NCBI RefSeq assembly: GCF_947492645.1
Contig: NZ_CANLMZ010000004.1
Span: 1-64,000, forward strand
Reading direction: 5' to 3'
DNA: 64,000 bases
Source of the DNA: an uncultured Pontibacter sp.
Lineage (GTDB): Bacteria > Bacteroidota > Bacteroidia > Cytophagales > Hymenobacteraceae
A model generated the notes under the pieces. It did no database searches. It had not been told where the DNA came from and saw only the letters and a list, made by a program, of their open reading frames with translations. The stretch's first letter is position 1. Each line of letters begins with the position of its first letter. Positions 46,343-55,093 of this stretch are shown here, in pieces. A program made the translations under genes and the position numbers.

Positions 46343-46741
46343 ATGAAAAATTCATCTGTTAAAACCTTTGTACTTATCTCCCGCATCCTGATCGGAGTTA
46401 CATTCCTGATAGCCGGACTGCATAAAGCGCTGTTCTGGGATGGCCCTGCCATGTGGATGGCCTCTAAAGGATTGCCGTTTGTGCCGCTGCTGTTAGGTGC
46501 AGCTATGGTTACAGAACTGGCAGGTGCCTTGCTGCTGTTTGCCGGTTTCAGGGTAAAGCAAGTTGCTATCGCTCTAATCCTACTGCTATTGCCCATGACG
46601 CTGTTTATGCACACGTTCTGGAACATGGAAGGTATGATGCAGCAAACGGCTGTCATGGACTTCATTCAAAACATCGCCATTATGGGTGGACTGGTAGCAC
46701 TGGCTGTAGTAGCGCATCTTTCATCCAAGCAATCCAATTAA
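46343..46741 (+). CDS. DoxX-family membrane protein
   Basis: A 132-residue DoxX-type protein with four helices. The start at 46343 (MKNSSVKTFVLISRILIGVTFLIAGLHK) matches the family; the preceding frame is not conserved. LLGAAMVTELAGALLLFAGF is a typical second and third helix. DoxX proteins are linked to thiol and oxidative-stress defence in other bacteria. It lies 83 bp after the porin and 65 bp before the CDF gene. Confidence 0.88.
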   Translation: MKNSSVKTFVLISRILIGVTFLIAGLHKALFWDGPAMWMASKGLPFVPLLLGAAMVTELAGALLLFAGFRVKQVAIALILLLLPMTLFMHTFWNMEGMMQQTAVMDFIQNIAIMGGLVALAVVAHLSSKQSN

Positions 46742-46806
46742 AACGAAATAAAACAGTAACAGCAGCCGTGCTTCGGATTACCGGGCACGGCTTTAACTAT
46801 AATACT

Positions 46807-47697
46807 ATGGGACATCATCACCATCATCACGGGCATCACCACCACGCGACCGGTAACATCCGGTTTGCCTTTTTCCTGAACCTGGGCTTTGCTATCGTAG
46901 AGCTGATCGGGGGCTTTTTTGTGAACAGCGTTGCCATTATGAGCGATGCGCTGCACGACTTCGGCGATGCCTTTACCCTGGGCGTAAGCTATTTTCTGCA
47001 GCGCAAATCAGAACAGCAAGGCAACGAGCGCTATACCTATGGCTACAAACGCTATTCGGTGGCAGGCGCACTTTTGACATCACTTATCCTGATTACTGGC
47101 TCTGTGTTTGTGCTTTCAGAAGCTACCGAAAGATTACTAAGCCCCGAAATGCCTGACCCTTATGGCATGTTGCTTTTTGCTATAGTTGGGCTGGGCGTAA
47201 ACGGAGCGGCCTTCTTCAGGCTGCGTGGCGGGCATAACCTGAACCAACGGGCTGTGTCGCTGCACATGCTCGAAGATTTGCTGGGCTGGGCCGCCGTGCT
47301 GGTAGCCAGTGTGGTGTTGCTGTTCTTCGAGTGGCCGTGGCTCGATGCGCTGCTCTCAATCGGGATTGCCTTGTTTATGCTGGTGAATGCGGTAAAAGGG
47401 GCCTGGGCTGCTTTAAAAGTGCTGCTACAGGAAAACCCACTGGCAACAGAGCTGGATGCTGTAAAGGCGCAGGTGCTTTCTGTTACGAATGTGCAGGATG
47501 TGCATCAGCTTAAAGTATGGTCGTTGGATGGGGAGCATCACATATTGTCGGCGCATGTGGTGGTGGAATCTGTAAAAGAGCCAACTGCCATGGCCGCCCT
47601 GAAGCAGGAGATACGCAACACCTTAAAACCCTTTGCCATAACTGATGCCACTTTAGAACTGGAGCACGCTGGCGAACGCTGTACAATGAACTCATAA
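46807..47697 (+). CDS. CDF-family divalent-cation efflux protein (CzcD/ZitB-like)
   Basis: A 296-residue cation diffusion facilitator exporting zinc-like metals from the cytoplasm by proton exchange. Helices 2 and 5 carry the site SDALHDFGD and LHMLEDLLGW, an HD-HD arrangement typical of zinc or cadmium. The C-terminal cytoplasmic domain (VHQLKVWSLDGEHHILSAHVVVE) is complete. The N-terminus is MGHHHHHHGHHHH, a natural ten-histidine cluster. Last gene of the porin run, with a strong terminator 12 bp on. Confidence 0.94.
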   Translation: MGHHHHHHGHHHHATGNIRFAFFLNLGFAIVELIGGFFVNSVAIMSDALHDFGDAFTLGVSYFLQRKSEQQGNERYTYGYKRYSVAGALLTSLILITGSVFVLSEATERLLSPEMPDPYGMLLFAIVGLGVNGAAFFRLRGGHNLNQRAVSLHMLEDLLGWAAVLVASVVLLFFEWPWLDALLSIGIALFMLVNAVKGAWAALKVLLQENPLATELDAVKAQVLSVTNVQDVHQLKVWSLDGEHHILSAHVVVESVKEPTAMAALKQEIRNTLKPFAITDATLELEHAGERCTMNS

Positions 47698-47708
47698 ACC
47701 TGTTCTTT

Positions 47709-47754
47709 AAAAAGCAGAAAGCCGTTACTATCCAGTAGCGGCTTTCTGCTTTTT
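47709..47754 (+). terminator. strong terminator after the CDF gene
   Basis: A long near-perfect stem (AAAGCAGAAAGCCG with its complement, continuing into TTACT/AGTAG) with a T-run. Confidence 0.88.
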
Positions 47755-48122
47755 GACCATACCGCAAGTTTAGCGTAAGCGTAACTAACAATGGGGCCAG
47801 TTTCCCCGAAATTCTTCGGGACAAGGTAACTGGCTTTCTGCGCCAGCAGAAACTATAGTTTACGGAAAGCTATAGTTGGGAAGAGCTATAGTTGTGGTAT
47901 TTGTTATAGCGCGGGCACCCTCGCTCGTGTGGGCTATAGTTTGGTCTTCCCGCCCAGTTGGATAACAGGTCTAACTTTATAGATAAGTCACGGATCGCAG
48001 ATTCGCGCCATCTCAGCTCTATGGATCAACTAAAGTTCTATAGTTACGGCTATAGTTTGTATTGCTTTTTCAAAGCAAAGCCAGTTGCAAACCGGCTCGC
48101 ACAAGCCACCACATAATTTTAC
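47755..48122. repeat. gene-free region dense in CTATAG palindromes
   Basis: Six CTATAG copies, mostly extended to CTATAGTT, at 47853, 47870, 47886, 47934, 48038 and 48050, where about 0.1 would be expected by chance. It lies between convergent genes, so a promoter role is unlikely. No reading frame or RNA is recognised. Confidence 0.6.
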
Positions 48123-49049
48123 TTACCCTTCAAAGATCTTCAGGTAGCGCTTCACCGATCTTCTGAAAGCATCCTTTGCGCCTGTAGCTATAAGCTGCCC
48201 GTCAAAAGCACCGTGAATGGTGTCAAATTCCAGCGGCTCTACGCGGTTGCGGATCTGCTCGATGGCTTTTTTAGGGAGTGGCACCAGGTTGGGGTAACTA
48301 TACATCATCGAAACATGCCGGCGGTCGCGGGCAACGTACAGGGTATCGCCGGTGAGCAGGGTGCCGTTGCCGTGGTGGGGCAGGTGCATAACGGTACTTC
48401 CATCAAAATGCCCGCCTGTGTGCACAACTTTCATCCCGTCCCATAGTTGTAATTCGTTGCCTTCCCATAGTTGTAGGTGCTTGCTTTTGTCCTGTATCCA
48501 TTGTTTGTCGAGGTGGTGCAGGTAAATGGGGCAGTTAAAGGCGGCAGCCCATTCGGCCATTAAACTATAGTAGTGCGGGTGCGAAATGGCAATGGCTTTT
48601 ATGCCACCCAACGCCTTGATGTAGGTTATAGTCTGCTCGTCGAGGTAAGGAATACAGTCCCACAGCACGTTGCCATTTTTCGATAGTACCAGGAGCGCTT
48701 TCTGGCCGATGGCAAAATCAGGGGTGATCTTCAGCTCATATAGGTTCTCCTGCAACTTAGTGATCTTTATGCTGTGCTCTTTTGCCAAACTGTTGTAGCT
48801 GAGCCAGGTTTGGCCGCCATCACCTACGTACTGGCGCTCGTCGGTGCAGATAGGGCAGGTGTCGGTAGCGGTTTTGGCAGTGGCGTAACGGGTGCCGCAG
48901 GTAGCGCAGATGTTTTTTTGCTGCGGCTCGCGGACAGTTATTTTTACTGGCTTGACACTGCTGCCCGAAAAGAAGTGGTGCGCAGGGCCGGGCAGGAGCA
49001 AAAGCGACGAGCCCAGCAGCGAATTTTTCAGAAATGATTTACGATTCAT
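48123..49049 (-). CDS. exported MBL-fold protein with zinc-ribbon and degenerate metal site
   Basis: A 308-residue protein with a signal sequence of Tat-like look (NRKSFLKNSLLGSSLLLLP), an N-terminal four-cysteine knuckle (CATCG and CPIC, residues about 48-72) and a metallo-beta-lactamase fold. The core motif, normally HxHxDH, reads SHPHYYSLM here, so Asp and the third His are gone; other ligands remain (HTGGHFDGS, LTGDTLY, HGAFDG). It may bind one metal or be a non-hydrolytic relative. Function unknown. Confidence 0.82.
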   Translation of the reverse strand: MNRKSFLKNSLLGSSLLLLPGPAHHFFSGSSVKPVKITVREPQQKNICATCGTRYATAKTATDTCPICTDERQYVGDGGQTWLSYNSLAKEHSIKITKLQENLYELKITPDFAIGQKALLVLSKNGNVLWDCIPYLDEQTITYIKALGGIKAIAISHPHYYSLMAEWAAAFNCPIYLHHLDKQWIQDKSKHLQLWEGNELQLWDGMKVVHTGGHFDGSTVMHLPHHGNGTLLTGDTLYVARDRRHVSMMYSYPNLVPLPKKAIEQIRNRVEPLEFDTIHGAFDGQLIATGAKDAFRRSVKRYLKIFEG

Positions 49050-49155
49050 AATATGCTGTTTTACGAGGTAAAACGTTGTTTAACAGCACAAATGTCTATA
49101 GTTAAGTGGCTGGCTTCAATGGACAAAGCGTCGCTTGTCCTGCACTTACAGGAGC

Positions 49156-50058
49156 CTAACTTACGGGTTCCAGCTCTTTGCTCCGGAAGGCCAGGGGAGA
49201 AGCGCCGCTGTTTTTGGTGAAGAAGCGGGTAAAGTAGGCGGCATCTTCAAAACCCAGCTGTGCCGCTATTTCTTTTACTGATAACTGGCCGTGGTGCAGC
49301 AGGCGTTTTGCTTCCAGCATCAGTCGTTCTTTTATCAGCTGGCTCACATTCTTGCCGGCATACTTGTGCGTGATTTCGTTCAGGGTGCGGGGTGTCAGCG
49401 AAAGGGCATCGGCATAATCCTGTACAGCGTGTTGTCGCTGGTAGCATTCTTCTAACAGTTGCTTAAAGGTACGGTAAGTCAGGTAACGCGGTTCGGGTAC
49501 AGGTTGTGTTATAGTTTGCGTGTGCACATCCTTCAGCTTATAAACCTGCAGCAAAAATATCTTCAGGTAAGAGGCAATGATCACTTCCGATAGGTCAGTT
49601 GGCTGCTTGTACTCCTGCAGCATTTTCTGCATCAGGTCATCGAGTAAAGCTACCGCGGTAGCATCCAGGTGCAGTACAGGCTGCACGTTTATGTTATCGA
49701 AAATGCCATACTTCAGCAACAGGTTCTCGGCACCCGCTTCCACGGCAAACACCGACTCGTTGAATTTGAGTACAAAGCCTTTGGTAGGGCCATCTTTCCG
49801 GATCTGGTGAATGTGGCTGGGCTGCAGCAAAAACAGGCAGGGCCCTTTAAATTCATACGGCTGAAAGTCGATGGTATGCAGGCCGCTTCCTTCGGTAATC
49901 CAGATGATCTCATAGTAAGTATGGCGGTGGGGTGCTACACGTCGAAGCCCTGCATCAGGCGCATCCTGGTACGAAGCAATGTAAAAGTCGCGGAATTTGC
50001 TTTTGGTAAAGCTTTCTGCTTCGGTGAAAACAGGAATAGGAATGCTTGCCTTGGCCAT
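49156..50058 (-). CDS. AraC-family transcriptional regulator
   Basis: A 300-residue AraC regulator. The N-terminal cupin sensor includes PHRHTYYEIIWITEGSGLHTIDF. The C-terminal domain has YADALSLTPRTLNEITHKYAG and SVKEIAAQLGFEDAAYFTRFF, ending in SGASPLAFR. It follows the oxidase gene on the same strand with a 98-bp gap, so it may be co-transcribed with, or regulate, the copper oxidase. Inducer unknown. Confidence 0.93.
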   Translation of the reverse strand: MAKASIPIPVFTEAESFTKSKFRDFYIASYQDAPDAGLRRVAPHRHTYYEIIWITEGSGLHTIDFQPYEFKGPCLFLLQPSHIHQIRKDGPTKGFVLKFNESVFAVEAGAENLLLKYGIFDNINVQPVLHLDATAVALLDDLMQKMLQEYKQPTDLSEVIIASYLKIFLLQVYKLKDVHTQTITQPVPEPRYLTYRTFKQLLEECYQRQHAVQDYADALSLTPRTLNEITHKYAGKNVSQLIKERLMLEAKRLLHHGQLSVKEIAAQLGFEDAAYFTRFFTKNSGASPLAFRSKELEPVS

Positions 50059-50156
50059 AGTTTTATGTGTTAGATGCGGAGTTGGTAAAGATAAAGAAGC
50101 TATAGTTAAATCTATAGTTTATGGTCAGTACAGATTATAGTGGTTTTTAACTTCCG

Positions 50157-51443
50157 TTACGTCACCTGCAGGTTTCCCATCATGCCCAGGTCCTCGTGCT
50201 CCAAAATGTGGCAGTGGTACATCACGCTGCCTTTAAAGGTTGTAAAAGGGATTGCAATGCGTACGGTGCTGTTTGCCGGTACATTCACCACATCTTTCCA
50301 GGCTCTGAAAGGGGCTGACACACCATTTATACTTACCACCTGAAATGGAAAAGTATGCAGGTGGAACGGGTGATCCATCATCATCGGGTTCACAATATCC
50401 CATACTTCTAATGTATCAACTTTAGCTGTCAGATCGGTGCGATGTTGGTCGAAAAGTTTGCCGTTTATGGTAAACTGCAGTGGCTGCATACTTGCCCCAA
50501 AAGTTATCGTTTTACGGCCTGTTGCAGTGGCCAAGTCAAGGGGTGGAACCTCTACAAGTTTAGGTGGTAAACTAACAGCTTTAGGGTGTCCGGTAACAGT
50601 AAATTTTGCCAGTAGCAAACCTTCTTCGGGTGTGTCTGTACTTGGGCCAACAGGAGTGCGTTTGTAAGGCAGGTTGAGCAGTTGCAGCTCTTCCGCCTGC
50701 GTGACTTCCACTAAAAGATCGGCTCTTTCGCCGGGCGTAAGCAGCAGCGCATCCAGCGCAACGGGAGCTTCCAAGAATCCGCCATCCATACCTATTACCT
50801 GTAGTTTTTTCCCGGAAACTTGCAGGTTATAGTAGCGGGCAGATGATGCGTTAACAATGCGCAACCGGAGCAGTCCGGTTGGTACACTAAACACTGGTTG
50901 CTGTTCGTCATTTACCAGCACCAGTTCCCCTTCTTTTCCTTTGCCCCAGTCCATACCTTTATGTGGCGCAACTTTACCGTTTTGCAGGGTAATGTCGTGC
51001 AGCACCAATACTTTTTCGGTAGCAGAAGCGATAGGCTCCATAGCATCCACAGCCCCACGAATGATGATCGGTCCTGACAGTCCTTCAAATAATTGGCGGG
51101 TAACTTTTCTGTGGGCATGTGGGTGGTACCAATACATGCCGGCACTGCCCGGCTGTGCTTCAAAAGTATAGCTCAGCGACTGGCCCGGCTTTACCACCTG
51201 GTGCGGCTTGTCAACTTCCGGCGCCATAAAGATGCCGTGCAGGTGCAGGTTGCTTGGCTCGTTCAGTTTGTTTATAAAATTAACAGTAACCACATCACCT
51301 TCCTGCACTTCCAGCAGCGGCCCCGGAAAGCTGCCGTTGTAGGTTAACACTTCGGCCTGCTGTCCGGCTATAGTTGTGGTCAGTGGCTGTGCCGTCAGGT
51401 TAAATGTGCATGTTGGTTTGTCTGGGTGTAGAGGCATGTTCAT
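50157..51443 (-). CDS. multicopper oxidase (CueO/laccase-like) without a signal peptide
   Basis: A 428-residue three-domain multicopper oxidase. Copper ligands are complete: HLHG and YWYHPHAH for the N-terminal pair, HPFHLH and HCHILEHEDLGMM near the C-terminus giving types 1, 2 and 3. Such enzymes oxidise Cu(I) or organic substrates. The protein starts MNMPLHPDKPTCTFNLT with no signal peptide, lipobox or Tat motif, unusual for a family that normally works outside the cytoplasm; no upstream in-frame start is visible. AraC gene adjacent. Confidence 0.92.
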   Translation of the reverse strand: MNMPLHPDKPTCTFNLTAQPLTTTIAGQQAEVLTYNGSFPGPLLEVQEGDVVTVNFINKLNEPSNLHLHGIFMAPEVDKPHQVVKPGQSLSYTFEAQPGSAGMYWYHPHAHRKVTRQLFEGLSGPIIIRGAVDAMEPIASATEKVLVLHDITLQNGKVAPHKGMDWGKGKEGELVLVNDEQQPVFSVPTGLLRLRIVNASSARYYNLQVSGKKLQVIGMDGGFLEAPVALDALLLTPGERADLLVEVTQAEELQLLNLPYKRTPVGPSTDTPEEGLLLAKFTVTGHPKAVSLPPKLVEVPPLDLATATGRKTITFGASMQPLQFTINGKLFDQHRTDLTAKVDTLEVWDIVNPMMMDHPFHLHTFPFQVVSINGVSAPFRAWKDVVNVPANSTVRIAIPFTTFKGSVMYHCHILEHEDLGMMGNLQVT

Positions 51444-51551
51444 AGTTTTATGATGTAGCGTTTAACAGGAGCAAAACTATAGACCAGCACCGCTTCAAGC
51501 GTTACAAGATTTGCTTAAAACATTATAGATTTTTCAGGTGAACTGGCTGGT

Positions 51552-52520
51552 TTACCTTCCCAGCACTTCAGGGTTGGCTATTTTTACAGGTGTACCACTG
51601 GCAAAGGCAGTAACGTTTTCAAATGCCTTGCGGAAGTATAGTTCATAGCTGTGTTGCTCCACGTAACCCAGGTGCGGCGTACAGATCACATTTGGCAATT
51701 GCAGCAGTGGATAATCTTTATCGTAGATAGGCTCTGTTTCATACACATCTACGGCAGCAAAGCCGGGTCTGCCTAGTCTAAGCGCATGCAACAGCGCACC
51801 TTCTTCTATCAGTTCTGCCCGGCTGGAATTTACCAGCACCGCATTCGGTTTCATTAAGCCTAAATCTGATGCTGTAACAATACTTCTGGTGCTATTCGCT
51901 AAGCGCAGGTGCAATGTTACCACGTCAGCTTTGGAAAAGAACGCTGCTTTGCTCTCAGCTATTAATAAGCCATCTTGCAGGGCCTGCGTACGGGAGTTTT
52001 TACTGCCCCAAACCATCACTTTAGCACCAAAGGCTATGGCGTAGTCAGCCATACGTTTACCTATCTTTCCATAGCCCCAGATGCCAATCAGTCTTCCGTG
52101 AATGGTGCTACCGATGTTGGTTTGCCACTGTCCGGCTTTCATGGCTTCTATGGCCTGTGGTACCTGCCTTACTGCATTCATGATCAGGAGCCAGGCCAGC
52201 TCTGCCGGAGCTACTGGGGAGCCAATGCCTTCGGTAACTGCAATATTATGCCTGGTGCATGCCGCCAAATCTAAATGATTTGAGATTTTACCGGTCTGGC
52301 TGATAAGCTTCAGTTTAGGCAACTGCGCGACCAGTTCTTCGGTAATGGCTGTTCGTTCACGCGTTAGTACCAGAGCATCGGCATTTTTAAAGCGTGCAAC
52401 CATAGTTGAGATGTCCTTAACCGTATCGTTATAGATAGTAACCTGATGGTCTTTCAGCAGCTGAAAACATGGCAGGGAACGAATAACATTCTGGTAATCG
52501 GCAGGAATGATGATGTGCAT
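51552..52520 (-). CDS. D-2-hydroxyacid dehydrogenase family protein
   Basis: A 322-residue dehydrogenase of the D-lactate/phosphoglycerate type. The NAD loop is GIWGYGKIGKRMADY. Catalytic residues sit in LVNSSRAELIEEG (Arg), VYETEPIYD (Glu) and CTPHLGYVE (His). The ATG at 52520 (MHIIIPADY) is used; an upstream ATG adds 20 unlikely residues. Members reduce 2-keto acids. It borders a long gene-free region upstream. Confidence 0.93.
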   Translation of the reverse strand: MHIIIPADYQNVIRSLPCFQLLKDHQVTIYNDTVKDISTMVARFKNADALVLTRERTAITEELVAQLPKLKLISQTGKISNHLDLAACTRHNIAVTEGIGSPVAPAELAWLLIMNAVRQVPQAIEAMKAGQWQTNIGSTIHGRLIGIWGYGKIGKRMADYAIAFGAKVMVWGSKNSRTQALQDGLLIAESKAAFFSKADVVTLHLRLANSTRSIVTASDLGLMKPNAVLVNSSRAELIEEGALLHALRLGRPGFAAVDVYETEPIYDKDYPLLQLPNVICTPHLGYVEQHSYELYFRKAFENVTAFASGTPVKIANPEVLGR

Positions 52521-53951
52521 TAGAAAGATAATTGTATGCCTGCAAAACTCTGTTTTATGTAGGAAAAGCGCAACGGACAAATGAGTATATTATTTGGACA
52601 AACAGGTATGCTCTATAGGAGGCGCTGATTCTGTTTCCAGCTGAGTCAAGCTTTTGAGACGCATGTCGATTGTAGAGCAGATTACGATACTACGCTTTTT
52701 AGAGAAGTCTACTAGTGGGATGGGAGCGAGGCTATAGTTAGGTTTGTAGTTGGTGCTGGCTTGAGAAAGTGCAAGTGAGTAGAGCTGTGATTTTTAGGAT
52801 CTTTAAGAAACTAGTAAAAAGTGCGATATCAGCCATGAAACTGATGGCTAAAAACAGGATTAAAGCAGGAGTACAGAAAGGCACGATTTAGTGCCGGAAA
52901 CCGTAGAAAATGCTTACTCCGAACTGCGGAAATTTGTGCATTCATGTCCTTCAGTCAATAACCGGATATTTTGCGGTAAAACATGTATAGTCCGTATGCG
53001 GAAATAGCCCCATTTACCCCTTAAAACTATGCCGCGGAATTAACTAACTTGCGGAACTAAAAATGCGCGCAGAAAAGCGTGTAACTTTTTGTAACAGGCT
53101 TTCCGGCTACGGAAAAATGTTCCGCAACTAAACGTGATCCTACCTGTTGCGGAAAGTTCCGACGAACAATCTTTTTCGCCATCGGTTTCCGTCTGCGGAG
53201 TAATCAATTCTACGGGAATTCCGGGCACTACATTCAGATTATTTCTCCGCTAAATTACCGTTTTTGCTCCGGCTAAACTTGTGGTAGGTTTTGTAACTGT
53301 TTCCGTTGTACTTTTTTGTGAATTTGAACTGCACAATTATAAAGCCACATGAAAAGTGCAGAATACTTGTTTTTCAAGCTTTTTTGCGGAAACACGGAAA
53401 CTGCTGTTTTTGCCAATTTTCCGTTGTTAAAAAATAGTTGTAACTCATTGTAATATCGTTAGTTGCGTCAGTTTATTACTGCTCATTTTAGCTGTTGCTC
53501 CGGAAGTGTGGTGCGGACAGTGATTTTACTTATTCCGCACGATCTTTCTGAAGATTATTGTTTCCGGCCTATTTCCGCATGTAAAAACACCTGCTCCGGT
53601 TGCTCATTTCGCATGTTTTCGGCAGCTTAAAAAGTGAGTGTAACTAATTGTGCGTACGTAACTTAGCTGTCCGCAAACTTTCCGCAAAGACGCTGATTTT
53701 AACAGCTCTTACGGAAACTACACGGTCTACTGCAAAACCCGCATCTCCGGCTCGTCTTTTCCGTTTCCGCAATCTGTAATAACACTTCTAATATCGCGCC
53801 TGCGAGCGCATGATGCGCCCGTACATGCGTGCACGCGAGATCCGTTTTCAAGTTTTTTGAAGTTAACACTTTGCTTACCTTACCTGCTGTTTCAACAACT
53901 GAACTGGCTTAAGAAAATATTTTATCCTGAAATAAAACAAATATTACAAAG

Positions 53952-53984
53952 TTGTTGTATAGTGTATTTTAAATATTACCTTTG
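53952..53984 (+). promoter_or_regulatory. promoter of the MerR-like gene
   Basis: TTG at 53955-53957 and TACCTTTG at 53977-53984 fit the phylum consensus with a 19-base spacer, just ahead of the palindrome at 53983. Confidence 0.65.
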
Positions 53985-54011
53985 GGTAAAATACAGTATT
54001 TAGATACCCAA
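53983..54011. promoter_or_regulatory. palindrome over transcription and translation start
   Basis: TTGGGTA at 53983-53989 pairs with TACCCAA at 54005-54011, and inner AAATA pairs with TATTT. It spans from the -7 box to just before the ATG at 54013 and is an autoregulatory operator candidate. Confidence 0.55.
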
Positions 54012-54012
54012 G

Positions 54013-54951
54013 ATGGAAGAGACAGAACTACCGGAAACAAGCACAGATGATTTTGCTTTGCAGCTGGACCTGCAGGAAATGGAGCAGCTACCCGAGCTGT
54101 ATGAAAAGCTGCGCGAGCCAATTTTTTCGTTAAAGCAGACGGGTATAGCGCCTAAACTCTACGTGGACTGGAAGAAAGCCGGACTAGCCCCCAAGACCGA
54201 AGAGCAGGCCTGGACTAAGCTCAGTTTTCTGGAGTACCTGTGGCTCAAGATGGCCAAAGAACTGCGCGAATTGGGGCTGCCGCTGGCACGGGTAAAAGCC
54301 TTGCGGGATTACCTGATGAATGTACAGGAAATACCTGCTGATGCGCTTACGCCGGAAATGATCGCAAAGCTCCGAGAAGAGTTGATCAAATCGATGCCTG
54401 CTAAACAAGCTGAAGCACTGATCGAAGAATACCGCAATGGGCAGGTACAAGCGGCCCAGGCAAACTATGGCATTCAATTTTCGCTGCTCGAAACACTGGT
54501 GTATGCTGCCCTGTACCGCAAGCAGGAAGCAGGTATTCTGATCTTTCCGACAGGCGATCTGGTGCCGTGGCTGGATGAGATGCAGGGCATAGGACCAGAA
54601 GGGCAGGTGCTACTGTCAAGAACGCATGTGTTTTTATCTATTACCCAGCACCTGGCGGCTTTTATCCTGGATGCAGACAAAGCCGATTACATTCCGCGAC
54701 TCTCGCTGCTAAGTGAAGAAGAGTTGCAGGTAGTGCGGGCTATCCGCAACAAAAGCTTCCGGCAGGTCACCATCACCTTTGATGAAAAGCGACAGATCAC
54801 GTTGCGCACCACCTCAGATGGTATGCTGGATGAACGAATGTCAAAGCAACTGATCGAAACGCTGGCGCTGAAGAACTACCAGTCGGTTGAATTAGAAAAT
54901 CGCGGTGGTTCAAAGCTCAGGTTTACCAAAGAGCACCGTCGCAGGATTTAG
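54013..54951 (+). CDS. MerR-like DNA-binding protein of unknown role
   Basis: A 312-residue protein. Residues about 36-105 form a MerR-like winged helix: FSLKQTGIAPKLYVDWKKAGL followed by KLSFLEYLWLKMAKELRELG and LARVKALRDYL. The remaining 200 residues have no family I know, although FLSITQHLAAFIL and IRNKSFRQVTITFDE suggest a helical then beta-stranded part. It sits between the repeat array and the recombinase genes, with a palindrome over its own start, so it may bind the array or regulate the recombinase. Confidence 0.7.
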   Translation: MEETELPETSTDDFALQLDLQEMEQLPELYEKLREPIFSLKQTGIAPKLYVDWKKAGLAPKTEEQAWTKLSFLEYLWLKMAKELRELGLPLARVKALRDYLMNVQEIPADALTPEMIAKLREELIKSMPAKQAEALIEEYRNGQVQAAQANYGIQFSLLETLVYAALYRKQEAGILIFPTGDLVPWLDEMQGIGPEGQVLLSRTHVFLSITQHLAAFILDADKADYIPRLSLLSEEELQVVRAIRNKSFRQVTITFDEKRQITLRTTSDGMLDERMSKQLIETLALKNYQSVELENRGGSKLRFTKEHRRRI

Positions 54952-55093
54952 TGCTTAGTACCTTCTTACAGTAGTTTACTCTTGCGGGACGCTGATCCGG
55001 TAGGAGCCCAGGGTAGCGGTTACCCCGCCCCCTAACGTAGTAGCCCGCCCTGGTACTGGTCGCCCCGGACTTGTGGCACTGGCATACATAACA
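54952..55093 (+). ncRNA. GC-rich, hairpin-forming leader before the recombinase pair
   Basis: The gap is clearly GC-richer than the flanking genes. GGGTA-GCGGT-TACCC forms a perfect small hairpin near 55013-55027, and CCGCCCC, CCGCCCT and TCGCCCC repeat afterwards. It matches no RNA family I know. It could be an attenuator, a structured leader or a recombination site. Confidence 0.3.

Larger units (their letters stand above)
52521..54012. repeat. 1.5-kb gene-free region with ten TTCCGCA/TGCGGAA sites
   Basis: TGCGGAA occurs at 52925, 52997, 53050, 53148 and 53385; TTCCGCA at 53120, 53533, 53573, 53680 and 53765. Ten 7-mers in 850 bp, where about 0.1 is expected, and many near matches (TCCG/CGGA). 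TGTAACT also recurs at 53080, 53292, 53439 and 53639. No frame here is convincing. The pattern suggests a protein-binding array such as a replication, partition or recombination control site; its function is unknown. Confidence 0.6.

Noticed and set aside
47853..48055. CRISPR array from the repeated CTATAGTT words
   Set aside because: The repeats are too short and unevenly spaced, with no spacers of equal size and no cas genes.
53040..53228. 62-codon minus-strand frame inside the repeat array
   Set aside because: It consists of the repeated TTCCG/CGGAA DNA read as codons; no family, no start context, and low-complexity translation.
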